Source: Ischnura elegans (Eukaryota; Arthropoda; Insecta; Odonata; Coenagrionidae). Taken from it: 64,000 nt of DNA. Location of the stretch: the NCBI RefSeq assembly GCF_921293095.1, contig NC_060246.1, positions 134,664,198 to 134,728,197 on the forward strand, written 5' to 3'. The notes beneath the pieces are model-generated. The model was not told the origin of the DNA and did not search any database. It worked only from the letters and a program-made list of their open reading frames with translations. Of this stretch, positions 22,730 to 34,818 are shown in pieces (the stretch's first letter is position 1; each line of letters opens with the position of its first letter). The position numbers and the translations under genes were made by a program.

Positions 22730-25700
22730 TATGATGGGTTTTTGAACGACGAAGGAGAAAAATTGAGTGCGACAGACTGGATCTCAGTCGACTGCAGTAC
22801 CAATCCCACGCATCCACCCACCGCGACATGCCAACAAAGCCCTCCTCTGTTAACCCCATCACGCGCTCTCCGGCCTCACAACGCACTGCAGCCGGCCGTC
22901 CTGCCTGCATCCCTGCCCACTAAAAGAACGCACCACGAGACAGACTCTTCTAAATGTTTACACAATCCCCACCATTCTTGAGGACGTTATAACACGCCCG
23001 ACGTCAGACGAATATCGTATCTGGGATAAGTCACATTCCCAGCGCAACTTTGGCCAGCGGAAACGTCCTCAGACCACGATACAAAAAAGAATCACTTTTT
23101 ATAGGTCGCAAGCAAGAAAACAAGTTGACAACGGCATAAATAAAAAGGCGAATTCGGTTACCTTAGATCATTTATTCAACGCATGAAAAAAGACGATGCA
23201 CCTCAATTAATTTAGTCCAGAAAAAAAATTAAAAACAGCAAGAAAAAACTTAAATCTCATATAAGTTTAACTGGATTTGCGACATTGGAATACTGTAACG
23301 CTCAAATGTACTAACACAAGGTGTATAAGGCGTAAATGAGAATATTTAGGGAAGAGGGTAGGAAGAAGATTTTTTTCTAAGAAAAAAGGACTTCATGGAA
23401 GCACAAAAACCGCTTCTGATGTGGGTATTTGAGGTAACCGGGCATACGCCAAACATTAAATTTGTTTCATTTCTTCTTGTACCTACCTAAGTGTTAATTT
23501 TAAAAAATTCAACCGTTCCAAATTTAGTTCGTGATACGATCTCTAGGTTTAATATTTGGGCTATTTGTTGCATAATACTTCCACTATAATTTTCAAGCCT
23601 AAATGTACCTATATCTTGTAAAGAGATGTTATGCGAAACGATAATTACTGTATCGCGTCGTCAATCAATGCCTCTCACCGACGAACCATTAACTGGAACT
23701 AAAAACGTTTACTAAAGAGAAAATCTTATTTGCGACACATACGAAGCAAAATTTCCTTAAGGAATATCACTAACCCCCAGTGGATCCATGGTGACTGCAA
23801 AGTTTTTCTAAAAATTTCTTGCAGTGTCATTGTCTTACCTACCCATTCCAGAAATATGGATGTTTTTCCTTGAAAAATATCGTAAATTTATGAATATAAT
23901 AAATATCATTGAGTCAGAAAATTAGTATTCCAAACAACGTGGATTTAAATAAAAAGTATACGGGGGCTGGACACCACCTCTGATGTCAGGGAAAAATAAC
24001 CTTTCTTCCTCACCCTTAACCCATCGCTCGATCGAAAAATTTGGAATGGGAATTGTGAAAACGGTCATACAAGGTATTACAATGATCGTTGGCTATTGGG
24101 AGGCACACACCATTGATAATTGGGCACCACTCCACATAACGCATGACCACATCACGACGAAACATATGTGAAGGCAATCGCAAAGATAAATCGATTGCGA
24201 TCGTAAGAAGAACGCCACTGCATATCCTTGAACTTGTAACGACGATATCTAAACATAGGAAACATAATAATAATTTCAATATTGCTAACAGGTGCTCCTC
24301 GTAACAAGCAATCCAATGTAAGAATTTCACAGACAAGTAAACAAACGCATTTAAAACCAACCATGCCCTGGATGTCAAGGCGGGACCTTCGGTTTGTCAG
24401 ACGAGGACTATGCCCCCTGCCACCGAGACCGGAATATTTTAATTCCGTTCGATTACCATTCTATAAATATCCAACGCTGAATTCAATCATATAATTATAA
24501 CCCGATGAGAACTATCCATCCCAGCAGGTATTTTAATTCCAATCCAGCATTTCTTGCGCTAAAAATATTCTGAAGGTCAACTGGTGACTGAGAATGACTA
24601 CCCACTCCAGGCAATAAAGCCACTGACCTAAGGAGATGCATCGCTTGGAATTCGAAAGAAAGAAAAACAAAAGGTTATAGGAATAAAAGGGAATTTAAAA
24701 GCATTACACCTCGCGTGTTACCTTCCAGCGAAAATAAACATTCGCGTGTCAACACACATGTCAGTGCAGTAGCATTCAGTCAGTCCAATTCTTCATTCAT
24801 ATACAATAAATAGAGTGAAAAGCATATATAAATAGAAAGCACGCGAAACTTACCATAAACTGTACTTGGCCTTTTGACAAAGTATGAAAAAGGTAGCCAT
24901 TAAAAAAATCGTGCAACTCGACGACTATTTAGCAGTGAGATACGTAATAAACCAAATTCGAGGAACCTTTCTGAAACAAAAATGCATATACTTCTTATAT
25001 TTGCATTTGCATATTTCGTCAAGAAATTATTCATTTAAGACAATTTATATTGGACGTTACGGCGGGCATTTCCCTTGTTTTTGTTTGGCTGCAGTCTTTT
25101 TATGAAGCCAAACACGCTGATAAGATATCGTGACCTTTTATAGCATCAAAAACGAACACAATAACAGGCTCATTGGAAGGAACGGGTCGATCAGTTTCGG
25201 ATCTACCCGAAAACCTTACTTTTGAAATCATACCTAAATGAGTGCAAATGTGACATGTATTTTTCGCGTTGACTTGTTTACAGACAGGGGAAAAAATTGA
25301 CGCATGCATAAATATGTCAAAAACCATTTCCTTAAACGGTCCATCAATCCCCCACGCTATCAAAAGCAGTGAAATTTCACACGGTACAGATTATCACCAC
25401 ATAACTGTCATTCACCTAAAACATAAACAGAGTCCCTTGTCGGTGGAAGCTGCTGATTACAACGCAATTCTAGGCGGTGGTAACCTCAATAAAATTAATA
25501 TAAAAAGAACAATATCAGCACATTGGTAAAGAGCAGCAGAACCTGCTAAAAATAGTAATCTAGAAAATACGCGGAGAAAGTTTTGAAAGGGGGACGTGAA
25601 TCAGCTGTTTTCGAGGGGGGGGGGGGGTGAGGGCGTGCGCCTCGAACTGTATCTCCTGCAGAAGGGTTCACTAAAAAATAAGACAACTGTCATGAAGGCC

Positions 25701-26504
25701 AATGAATCAATAGCGAAAACACAGTTTCAAAATCATAAATTACGATCCCAAAGCATAGACAGCCAGAAATCCAAAAACTACGGGCGATTAATCCTGCAGC
25801 CCCCATCGGAGCCGGCCCTGGCCTGCGTTGCCATGGCAACGAAAACAAAGACGTGAATCAAAGGGGTAGGTTGTCAGGCGAGCAGCCGAGCTCCGCATGA
25901 CCACATTTTCGGCCGGTTCAAGTCACCCGCCCCACAGATGACTGGGAGGCCACTGAACTTTGAAATTTCATAACATCGGTATCAGCAGCACATGGTGAAG
26001 ATTCGCTGGCATCCGAAGCATGGAGCTCATCCCTCATCATGTGAACGCCCACATTCGCCACGCAAGTAAATAATCAGACGGGAGATTATGCATTAGGTAC
26101 GCCCACAAGATAGCGATTTATGTTGACACGGCAGGAGCTACAGGTGAATGCAGCCAAATTTTGCCTGAAACTTCCAACGATGACAATGGTCCAGCAATGT
26201 TTCATGTACTCACCAGCTGAGAATAATAACAGCCATCCGCAGCATACGTTCAATCGGTCTCCCAGTTCATCGCCACACACAGCACGGCAAATCTATGCCC
26301 AACACCTCACATTCCTGAGCCCTTCATGCACTATCTTACTCACATAATCACTAATTTTCACCGCGGTAATAAGTCTCCTAAAAGGACACACGAGATATAT
26401 TCCACATTTGCGCTGCAATATCTTATCACAATCACTTTCAGCGTCCACACAAAACTCCTAAACGAACTAGTCAGAAAACAGCTACAAGTGTTACTGCGAC
26501 GCCC
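22730..26504. other. Long stretch without recognised genes
   Basis: A GC-richer patch at about 22790-23000 precedes AT-rich unique sequence. A G run at about 25616-25627 resembles those inside the MITEs nearby, but no terminal repeats were found. Short frames such as 24016-24378 and 25596-25856 have no recognisable features. The second copy of the direct repeat lies inside this stretch at 23703-23794. Confidence 0.35.
23703..23794 (+). repeat. Diverged direct repeat, copy 2
   Basis: Partner of 22586-22676, about 1.1 kb away in the same orientation. It ends in CAGTGGATCCATGG, which resembles the CAG-type ends of the nearby hAT-like MITEs. The pair may be two degraded ends or two copies of one element. 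Confidence 0.5.
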
Positions 26505-26681
26505 ACACACACTCACACACACCAGTTCCCGCCTGCCCCATGCTGTCGTCTGCGCGCGGCGAGAGCCACCTGGGCGGCTAGCGGAAAATGAAAATAAAAA
26601 TTGAAAATAGAAAACATCAGTCGGTTTGTAAACTTCGTGCACGTTTGTAGACTTCGTGTGACTTCGTGAATTTTTGTGAGT
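26505..26681 (+). promoter_or_regulatory. Possible promoter and non-coding first exon
   Basis: A short GC/CpG-rich island (26520-26582) is followed by TCAGTC (26617-26622), which fits the arthropod initiator consensus. A run of ACTTCGTG repeats follows, then GTGAGT (26676-26681), a good splice-donor sequence. Together these would suit a plus-strand transcription start with an untranslated first exon. No downstream exon could be linked, so this stays a suggestion. The same features could arise by chance. Confidence 0.22.
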
Positions 26682-27962
26682 GCGAGTTTCTTGTTGAGGG
26701 ATCATCGCGATCATAGAGCTCTATGGTCGCGAAATATTAATGTTATGAATATTATTATTTCAAGCGTCTGAGCGTTATGAAATACGTCGTTTTCACTCTA
26801 GTTTTCATCCTCTCGGATCGATTCGTATGCTTTTTAATATTTTGAATGAATCATTAGGTAAAAGCTACGTAAACATGAGCCCTGAAATCGGGTTGTTATC
26901 TATATGTTCTTATTCGTGTGCAATACCTTTTCTCTTATGCAATCATTGTCCCCTTCGGTCACACTATTTGATGCTCTGTACTCGAGACTGCTGTTAATCC
27001 ATAATTTGTCGCTAATGTTTTGACTTAGTGATTGGCACTAAAATATAGTTAGAATATTTTGAAAGTTTAATTGGATGAAAATCTTATCATGGCTTAGTAT
27101 TTCTGTTAAGATGAAAAAACTTAGGAAATAAGGAAAGGTAAAATGCCTGAGTAAATGACAAATGTGTGTGCAGGGTAGACATTTTACATTTCACCCATTA
27201 ATTCCAACAAAATTTGCTCGTTCAATCTGTAACAGCTTTGTAAATATGCCTGCGTATTCATTTTCAATGAAATGGAAACTATGTTGTAGCCTTACGTAAG
27301 AGGAACGAGTATTGGTCATGTGGTAAAAATTTGTTGAATCATTTGCCTCTCATTTATTTAGGCAGTCCCCAACCCCTCTTCTCTCATTTCCAACCCATTC
27401 CCCATCTTCCCCTGAAAAAACTGGCTTCCTACCACAAAGAATAGGCAGGTAAAAAGGGCATGAACCTCATGGTCAAAATAGCTTCACAAATTATTAGTAA
27501 TGGATTGCCCATCCTTTTTTATTGTTCAATGCATTTTCCTTGTTATTAACTTGGACAATTAGAACTCTCATTTTACACCCTTGCCTATTGATGGTTGGCA
27601 GTCTTGCCTCATTGCTGAATATATATAACTACGAAAAGTTATGTTTCTTTGCTCACATTCATGTAAAACAACCATGTTGCATACACTCGCCAGCAGTTCT
27701 TCCCACCAAAAATTCTGTCTCGATCTCTTTCTGGTTGAGGAAGAAGATTTGGAAAAGGAAAAAATAATAAGTTTGAAAGTGAGGCCAAAAATATACTTTG
27801 AAGGAGTCAGAAAGATTGGGGTTATCATCTTAGTGAGAGATCTTTATTTCAGATGATGCCACTATTTTATTTATCATTCTTTACCTTACATTTTATAATT
27901 TACTATCTTATTTATTACTTACTTTCGTAGTTCTCAATCCCATCTCTTCGCACTTATCAGTC
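26682..27962. other. No gene recognised
   Basis: AT-rich unique sequence with overlapping unsupported frames at 27522-27856. No repeat or RNA gene seen. Confidence 0.35.
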
Positions 27963-27970
27963 CCATACCT

Positions 27971-28272
27971 CAGTGGTGCAGCAAGGGGGGGGGGGGTTTT
28001 GGGGATGAACCCCCTCCCCCAGAGCTCAGAGAAATTTTTAACTTTAATCCACTTTACTTAAATGGATTGATAACGCAAATGGAATAGTGTAATGATTAAA
28101 AAATATCCCTCAGAAAGCTGTAAAACTCACCATTTTGAACCATTTATCTTAATATTCCGTGATTTATTAATCTCGCAGCTACCGCTTATCCTGTGGGTAT
28201 TCCGTACCCCCACACACTCCGGTATTAGTTGCACCTAAACATCCCCAGCTTTAATTCCTAGCTGCGCCCCTG
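27971..28272. mobile_element. hAT-like MITE, 'GCGCAGC' family, copy 2
   Basis: The left end is CAGTGGTGCAGC and the right end reads inward CAGGGGCGCAGCTAGGAATT. The flanking 8-bp target duplication CCATACCT (27963-27970 and 28273-28280) is perfect. A run of about 14 G residues lies just inside the left end, followed by a complementary C-rich segment (ACCCCCTCCCCC). The interior matches copies at 10269-10558 and 34554-34810. It has 302 bp and no coding capacity. Confidence 0.88.
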
Positions 28273-28280
28273 CCATACCT

Positions 28281-30868
28281 TAAAAATGGAGCAGTTTGTG
28301 TGCCCAGCCCTTGAACAGGAGTTCTGTGTGTTTTGCTGAAATCAGAATGAAAAGAGGGCAAGAATTCCAGACAGGCTGTTTCTTGAGAGCGACTAGAAGT
28401 AGGGAGATTTTGAAATTAAGTTCAACGCTTATTGAGATTAATTTTCACAATAAGTTGTATTCACGTTTCCATCAGGAATATTAAACAAAGCTAAGATATT
28501 AAAACACTATACACTATGCAAAGAAGAGTTGAAAGTTTTAAAAGGCCTTTAAATGCGATCATCTTGAACACACGCTGAGATGCACTAATTACAAAATTTG
28601 CCCATCACTGACCTACAGCCATTTGCCCAGTTGAGTAATCACCTCGGTCAACTCCCCTTCCACCCTGGAGAATATTTCTCTCCAGCCCAACCCAGATGAT
28701 TTTTTTATTCTCGGGGCTCTATTTTCTTCCAACTAATCTGGAATAGTTACCCTCCCAAACTCCTGTGATAATGTCCAATTCTTCAAGAAACTCGTAGACA
28801 CTGTGAGCATGTATTTCTCTACATCCCTGCATAAATTTTTGTTTTGATAGACACCCTAAGTCTCCTCGCGCCGATACCGACTATATTTCATTTTCAATTG
28901 CTGCTACACTTTTTATTTCACAATTATAAGCCAGATCTTCATGACAATTGGCACATCAAATATACTCAGTATAATTTGATTATGTTAAAAAATGATTCAG
29001 CAGCATTTCCCCCACTGAAAGTAAACAGTTTGATGGGCTTATGATGATTCAATTCCCACTGGCTACATACTTGTGCAGGATATGGAAAAAGAGGATTGAG
29101 TAAGCACTGGTGGCAGGTGCAGCCAATCAGCAATGTGCTGCCTCCTAACCCCCACCTCTGCCAACATCTCACCTTCCAATCCTCCCCCATATGAATTTTG
29201 GAGAAATGTAAAATGTACTCACTTTATGCTAAAAAATTTATTGCATACACTGCTCTTTCCTATAACAAAATTTATCAATCACCCTGGCATTTTATTTCGG
29301 GCACCATCTTCTTCTCTTCTAATTCGTCATTATAATGACAAATATTGCCAAATAGCTGTTTCTCACCCTGGTATTCATTAGGAGGCCCTTAATCTCCTTG
29401 AGCAGTAAGAAACAATTCCAGCATGTGGGGTAGCACTGTCTCATGCCCTGCACTGAGTTTCTATAGCATGCACATTCATAAAACCGAGTTTTCTATCGGA
29501 TGATAAGAATCCCTGTGAATTCTCTCTGGCTATGAACCTGCACATGTCATGGCAAGCAGCATACCACCCTGTTCTAGATGGGGATTCTAAAGACTTGTAT
29601 ATGAGCAATGAATTAATACACAAAAACAACTCTGTTTGCATGCATAAAAAATTTCATTAGTTTTTTTTTAATATTTCATGCACTGCAGCAAGCAATCTCC
29701 AACCGCCACAGAATAAGAAATCTCTTTACAATAATGACGGGTAAGGATGAAATAATGGGCACAGTAAACAGAGATTATATGTCTCTATTGATAACTAGAG
29801 CCCTGGTTGGGTATAATTTCATTAAGTATTCATTGAATTATATGAGCATGATTTCCTAATTCAGTCCACCAGACACTCCACCTTTCTTAACCTTCCTCAC
29901 CTTAACACTTTCCTGCCGGTGCCTACAATAGAAAAATGTTTCCCATGCTACAAATAGCATAAGAATATTTGAAGCCTCTCTGGAGCTGCTTTTTTTTGGG
30001 TGGAGTTACTTTGGTACTTTCGTCCCTCAGAATTGGGACCAACTCAATGGGGTACCCAGCCACTGGACTAGACCCTATCTTAGCACAAATCCACAGTCAA
30101 CTTATTGCATTACCAGTGCTCTTTTCAAACATAATTTTGATTTTGATTTGATTTTCAATAATTTACTCTTCTAAAAGAATTTATAACATTTTTATGAGCA
30201 TTGTGGAATCTTAATCGGAATTCTAGTGTAAATAACCATAAAGGTAGTGAACAGAAGGTACTAAGACTATTAGTCCAGAAGTCCGTTACTTTTAACCCTA
30301 AAGTTTCGTTAAAAAATTGCTTACGTGTAGAACAAACCAAAGAATTAACTTAAAGTATTAAAAAATTGTAGTATACAACAAAATTTATTAATGCAAAAAC
30401 CATTGACAATGTAACCACTTCGCAACAGTCCTGCTGTGAGGATGATCATAATTGAGTGGGAGGGTCGGGCGTACTTGCCAAGGATTGGCCCTCAAGTCTT
30501 GCTAAGTCGGGTCTCAGGCTAGGCCTGAATGCATCCAAAAATTGATACCTCAGTGGTCACTTCCCTTCCATCGTGTCAGCTGGAGCCAATGTTCAGTTGT
30601 TTGCGTTGAAAAATCCACGACAGCTACAGGAAATTATTTTTTTGGTACATCTCTTGATCCACTTACAGGTAAGTCCTGATTGAAGCAAGGAAACAAAAAT
30701 CATAATATTCCTTGGTTTGAAGCCAGTGGAAATAAAATTAATCATCATTGCATGAGAAGCATGCTCTAGTCATGAGCTCGGATGTCTTATGTATTGTTTC
30801 CTTGCTTCCATATTCATACATTTCCTGCTAAATGTAGATGATTCCCTACAATTAATATAACCGTCAAT
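28281..30868. other. No gene recognised
   Basis: AT-rich unique sequence with several short frames on both strands and no recognisable product. An inverted pair, GAAGCAAGGAAACAAA (about 30678) and GTTTCCTTGCTTCC (about 30798), could form a stem with a 100-nt loop. Otherwise nothing can be assigned. Confidence 0.35.
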
Positions 30869-30870
30869 TA

Positions 30871-31825
30871 CGAGGGTTGTACCAAAAGTAAGGTTCCCAT
30901 ATTTTTTACATGTACAAAACTATTTTTATTGATATTAATTTTCACATCGTTGAAAAGCTTACACTTTTGCCTATTTTTCAACGCAGTCTCGATTTTTTTG
31001 ACACACTTTTAAAGACAGTGCTCCAGCTTTTTTATCCCTTTAGTTGAAGACGTCTCCCGCCAACCCATTGAGGAAGTGTGTGACCTCTGCTTGGACTTCA
31101 TCGTCGCTCTTGAAGCGTTTGCCACCTAAGAGTTTTGTTTCAGGGATATAATGAAATACCCACGCTACGTCTCTGGTGACGGTAGAGACCCACAAGTTCT
31201 CCTTGTTGCCCCCCACCTAAAAATTGTTGAAGAAATTTGCGAGCAGTGTCAAGGCGTTGCTCCATGAGTCTGTCAGTCAGCATCCGGGGGACCCAACAAG
31301 CACACATCTTGTGATAACCCAACATTTCTGTTGAAGTTCTTTCAGTTGTGCCGTGAGAAGCTTCAGAAATGTGTTCAACAAATTCACGGACAATGACCCT
31401 CTGATCTTTGAGCAGCTCACTGTTGATCTTCTGGACAATCCAAAACTGGCAGTCTTCTACTCCGTTCTTCATTGCCAACTTCCGTGCGGCCCTCAGCAGA
31501 AGCCGTGCAACATATGCGGACGTGCTGAATGGACATGCACTCTTCACCATAAACGTCAGTCAGTTGCTGATGAATCTCCAACGGCGGTAACTTCCTTGCA
31601 AGGAGAAATCGGATTACTGCTCGATCATCACACTTGGCGGGAACGGGGATCATCGCTTTCATTGTTAACGGTTGCTAAGCCAATAATGAGCGACAAAGTG
31701 AATCCCGGACTGGCGGACTCTGAGAGTAGGGGAACCACTGCGCACGGCAATGTTGTGGGATTTAGCCGAGCACCTTTGCTCAACATTGTACCTCATTGGG
31801 AACCTTACTTTTGGTACAACCCTCG
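30871..31825 (-). mobile_element. Internally deleted mariner element with perfect terminal repeats
   Basis: The two ends (30871-30899 and 31797-31825) are perfect 29-bp inverted repeats starting CGAGGGTTGTACCAAAAGTA. They are flanked by TA on both sides (30869-30870 and 31826-31827), the target dinucleotide of Tc1/mariner elements. At 955 bp it is shorter than the roughly 1.3 kb typical of full mariners. The transposase remnant runs on the minus strand. Perfect ends in an element with a broken gene suggest it was moved by a transposase supplied elsewhere, not very long ago. Confidence 0.9.
31040..31662 (-). pseudogene. Broken mariner transposase lacking its catalytic core
   Basis: The N-terminal piece starts at 31662 with the helix-turn-helix region (CDDRAVIRFLLARKLPPLEI, then VYGEE). 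After a frameshift, a second frame carries QKINSELLKDQRV and the conserved segment GYHKMCACWVPRMLTDRLME, then RLDTARKFLQQF. A third piece ends the protein with KRFKSDDEVQAEVTHFLNGL and a stop at 31040-31042. The region between the WVP-LT segment and the C-terminal end, which should hold the D,D34D catalytic residues, is largely missing. The product would be inactive. The match to the mariner family is clear from these motifs; the subfamily is not assigned. Confidence 0.88.
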
Positions 31826-31827
31826 TA

Positions 31828-32815
31828 GTTTCCCTTGAGGTGCTAAAAACTGTGATTAGAAATTAAAATCCATAATGACTTCACGGCACATTTGCTTCTT
31901 TTTTTCATTTTGATATTTTCTGGCAATCTAGCGCCTTGTTCGTTTTTTTTACTCTTCCCTCAGGATTTTAATTACCCAAATGGAAATCTCATAGAGAGAA
32001 TGAGCATTTTCTAGTTTTTTAAGCTGCTGCTCTATCTTATATATGTATGAGTAAATATGGCCATTATAAAGGTACCTCCTGTAATCAGGGGCATCACAGA
32101 ACCTATTTCAAACTTATGCTCCCATCAATGGTTTCTGGGCTCCTGCATAAAGTCCAGGGATATCAATGCAATTTACTAAAGAATGATGCTAAAAACAATG
32201 ATAAAAGGAATATTTTTGGATAAGCAGGGGAAGGAGAAGAATCGGACGAGATTTCTGCACAAAATGAACAGATATGCCTTTTAGTAAATTAAAGAACAAG
32301 GTTCATTGTTGGACAGAACAGGTCAGAGTGATTAGTAATATGTTATATCAGAACCTAACTTAATCAATACTCTGAAACACAATTAATTATGCTTAATATT
32401 AATTAAATAATTAATGCTTCAAAATATGATGTGAGGATTAATCAGTGGAAGACCAACGTTACGTCATAAATATGCGTAAAGCATCACAATCAAGGAAAAT
32501 GAAGCTCAAAATAGAAGTAGATGAGCAAAAACTTTAGCAGCTATAGAAATTTAACAAGAAGCATGTAATGGGAAAGTGGATATGGAGCTATGGACAAGAA
32601 AAGAATTTCTTGAGCAAAGGAGGTGATCATAATCAGGAAAGATCTGATGAGAGGATTGTTATTTTTATTTTATTCTCAAACCACCGGATACAGCTCTTAT
32701 TGGCCATTTTACACCGGGGTGTTCAACAAATGTTTGAGTTTAAAGAAAAGACATTAAGTGAAGACTGACCAAGAGTATAGAGCTTTAAGGGATGGAAACA
32801 TAGACACTTAGGAAG
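31828..32815. other. No gene recognised
   Basis: AT-rich sequence with one 66-codon frame (32568-32768) that shows no recognisable domain. It may include the decayed upstream part of the RT remnant that follows. Confidence 0.35.
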
Positions 32816-33144
32816 GATGGGGGAAAACACTGGAGGGCCTCAAGATGTGGTTACAGAAAAAATGGCGAGAATGCAGTGGAAGGTGAGTAAGAGGAATGAT
32901 GAAGTGCTGGACATGGCGGGTGAGGAGAAGCAGCTTCTGGTTGAGATATGGAGAAGACAATGTTTGGATGGAACAAGTTTTAAGTGGGAAGGGGTGGTTG
33001 AAAACAGTGTTGGAGGGAAAAATGTTGGGAAGGCATGGGAGGGGAAGGAAGAAAATAGGTTTTCTTAATAGAATTAAAGGGGATAGGCCTTATCAAGGAT
33101 TGAAGAAAGAACTCCAAGTTAGGAGTGGAGATAAGCTGGTGTGA
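32816..33144 (+). pseudogene. Non-LTR retrotransposon RT tail, second subfamily
   Basis: The plus strand encodes GWLKTVLEGKMLGRHGRGRK followed by KIGFLNRIKGDRPYQGLKKE. This has the layout of the post-RT tail (RTVLEGxxEGKRGRGRPR then a short helical tail) seen in arthropod RTE-like elements. The neighbouring frame holds more decayed pieces, and there is no RT core. It is diverged from the 7.8-kb family. Confidence is moderate because only short motifs are preserved. Confidence 0.5.
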
Positions 33145-33172
33145 TTGGTAAATGTACTGTACTCAATGTAAT

Positions 33173-33585
33173 CAGTGGAGGATCCAGAGAGGGGCTATTT
33201 AATCCCCCCCCTAGGGTATCTAATCTATCTTCATTTTCACTAGATGAAATGGTATTTTTTTCAGTTGTTGGATGTATCCAAGAGAGGAGAGCCTCAAAAA
33301 TCCAAAAGTTCACAGATAACTCCGTGTGCCAAGACACCGATCTGACTATGCTGCAACTGAACACCAGTCCAAAATCATTCACTGTAAGAGCAGTTCCCAT
33401 GCTTATGCATGTACATATTTTCCAATGAGTTGTAAATTATTAATGAGACAGCCATTAAGAGTTGTTACAAGCCTCAAAATTGCCAAAATATTCATAACCT
33501 CCCAGACCCACACTCCTCCTGAGAGGTTACCCCACCAAGTGCCCCACTTAGTCCCCCCCTTGTCCCTATTCTGGATCCACCACTG
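33173..33585. mobile_element. hAT-like MITE with CAGTGGNGGATCCAGA ends
   Basis: The left end CAGTGGAGGATCCAGAG pairs with the right end, which reads inward CAGTGGTGGATCCAGAAT. The flanks AATGTAAT (33165-33172) and AATGTAAA (33586-33593) form an 8-bp target duplication with one mismatch. C-rich runs lie just inside both ends. A decayed relative lies at 21895-22290. Two overlapping open frames inside (33119-33586) have no recognisable product. Confidence 0.82.
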
Positions 33586-33593
33586 AATGTAAA

Positions 33594-34062
33594 TCCCTCT
33601 TGACTGGTAGAATACTTGGATAGTAATTATAAACCTGTTGCAGTAGTAGCTTTACCGCAAGTCTTCTATGGCGTGTGGGAAAATTTGCCTTTTTCCATCT
33701 GGAGTGGCGGAACAGGTAAAATGCCCCAGTATATCCCCTTCTGATACTGTTCCTGAGGGCCCATTGGGGAGGGAGGGAGAACAGTTTATCGGAATGTAGA
33801 ATATCTATGTAAAATTGGTTCAAGAAACAAAGTTGCCTCTATAATAGTCCAAGTGAACAGCATTCATTAAAAAGAGGTACCATCTCACAGCTGGGAATAT
33901 AAGCATTGCAATACAGAGGCAATTCTTCAAGACCCTAAATTGGAGCATGCCTCTTCATGGTAAAGAAGCATAGATAATGAAGAATAATAAAAATAAAATG
34001 AATTTACTAAGTGAGTAAAAGAAAATGTTTGGAAGAGTGAGAGATAAGGTACATTCAAAATT
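33594..34062. other. No gene recognised
   Basis: AT-rich sequence between a MITE and a palindrome, with only short unsupported frames. Nothing assigned. Confidence 0.35.
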
Positions 34063-34245
34063 GGAAATAAAGGAGTAAAAATTTGTCAGGTTCACTATTA
34101 TATTAATATGGGCACGACCAAGGTTTCCCAATGTAGATACATCTTCAGGTGACTCGGTCACCTGACATTAACTACGTTACGTAACTCAGGTCGTGCCCAT
34201 ATTAATATAATAGTGGACCTGACAAAGTTTTACTCCTTTATTTCC
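34063..34245. repeat. Long palindrome A, Penelope-like terminal-repeat type
   Basis: The outer arms begin with GGAAATAAAGGAGTAAAA and continue through an AGGTYCACTATTATATTAAT segment and GGGCACGACC. They are near-perfect reverse complements. At the centre a perfect short hairpin reads CAGGTGAC-TCG-GTCACCTG (34146-34164). Read outward on the minus strand, the left half carries CTGAAGATGTATCTACA, then GGGAAACC and a GGTC. The right half has a degraded version of the same module. The family matches palindrome C at 59.3 kb. The layout suggests two terminal modules joined head-to-head. Confidence 0.7.
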
Positions 34246-34289
34246 ACTATGGAGAGGTCACAAAGTCAAGTCTGAAGTTCTTAGTAATG

Positions 34290-34546
34290 TTCAAAATTAC
34301 TGAGAAGAAATTGGAGCAACCTAATTGGCCACATAGTGAGTAATCATGAGTTGAGGTGGACAAAACAGAGGGCAAGTATACTGGAATGATGGAATAGGAA
34401 AGACTGAAGTAAGTCATATGGACAACTTTTCAAGGATGTAAAAGAGAAGGCAAAGGTAAGTACAACAAGTTCACATGAGGTGAAAGTTGACTGGATAGCT
34501 AAATCAAACCATTCTCAGGATTGCTGACCAATCATGATGATGACGA
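34290..34546 (+). pseudogene. RTE-like retrotransposon 3' end with ATG-type tail
   Basis: The plus strand carries NLIGHIVSNHELRWTK, a fragment of the conserved NLIGHILRHDG segment. A KDVKEKAKV segment and a SNHSQDC-like end follow, in line with the 7.8-kb family. The 3' end AATCAAACCATTCTCAGGAT runs into ATGATGATGACGAT. Short microsatellite tails are typical of the RTE clade. Several stops show that it is dead. Confidence 0.65.
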
Positions 34547-34553
34547 TAGAGGC

Positions 34554-34810
34554 CAGTGGCACAGTAAGGGGGGTTTTCTCCATTTTACTTAATTGGATTG
34601 ATATTACTTATAGAATAGTGTAAGGGTTAATAAAATATCTATCAGAAAGCCACGAAACTCACCATTTTGAACCATTTATCTTAAAATTCTGCAATTTATT
34701 GATATCGCACCTCCCGCTTATCCTGGCGGGTGTTCCCTACCCTCAGACAACCACGGTATTAGTTGCACCAAAACCCCTCCCCCCACCCTTAATTCCTAGC
34801 AGCGCCCCTG
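34554..34810. mobile_element. hAT-like MITE, 'GCGCAGC' family, copy 3
   Basis: The left end is CAGTGGCACAGTAAG and the right end reads inward CAGGGGCGCTGCTAGGAATT. The flanks ATAGAGGC (34546-34553) and ATAAATGC (34811-34818) agree at six of eight positions. Compared with copies 1 and 2 it has lost about 30 bp near the left end but keeps the CACCATTTTGAACCATTTAT block. It sits between two RTE tail remnants and landed in the microsatellite tail of the first. Confidence 0.8.
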
Positions 34811-34818
34811 ATAAATGC

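Noticed and set aside
22646-22981. 111-codon plus-strand frame
   Set aside because: It runs through repeat sequence shared with 23703-23794 and a MITE-like end; the Pro/Ser/Thr-rich product is not credible.
33119-33586. Frames of 86-95 codons on both strands
   Set aside because: They lie in the MITE at 33173-33585 and are not conserved in the related copy at 21895-22290.
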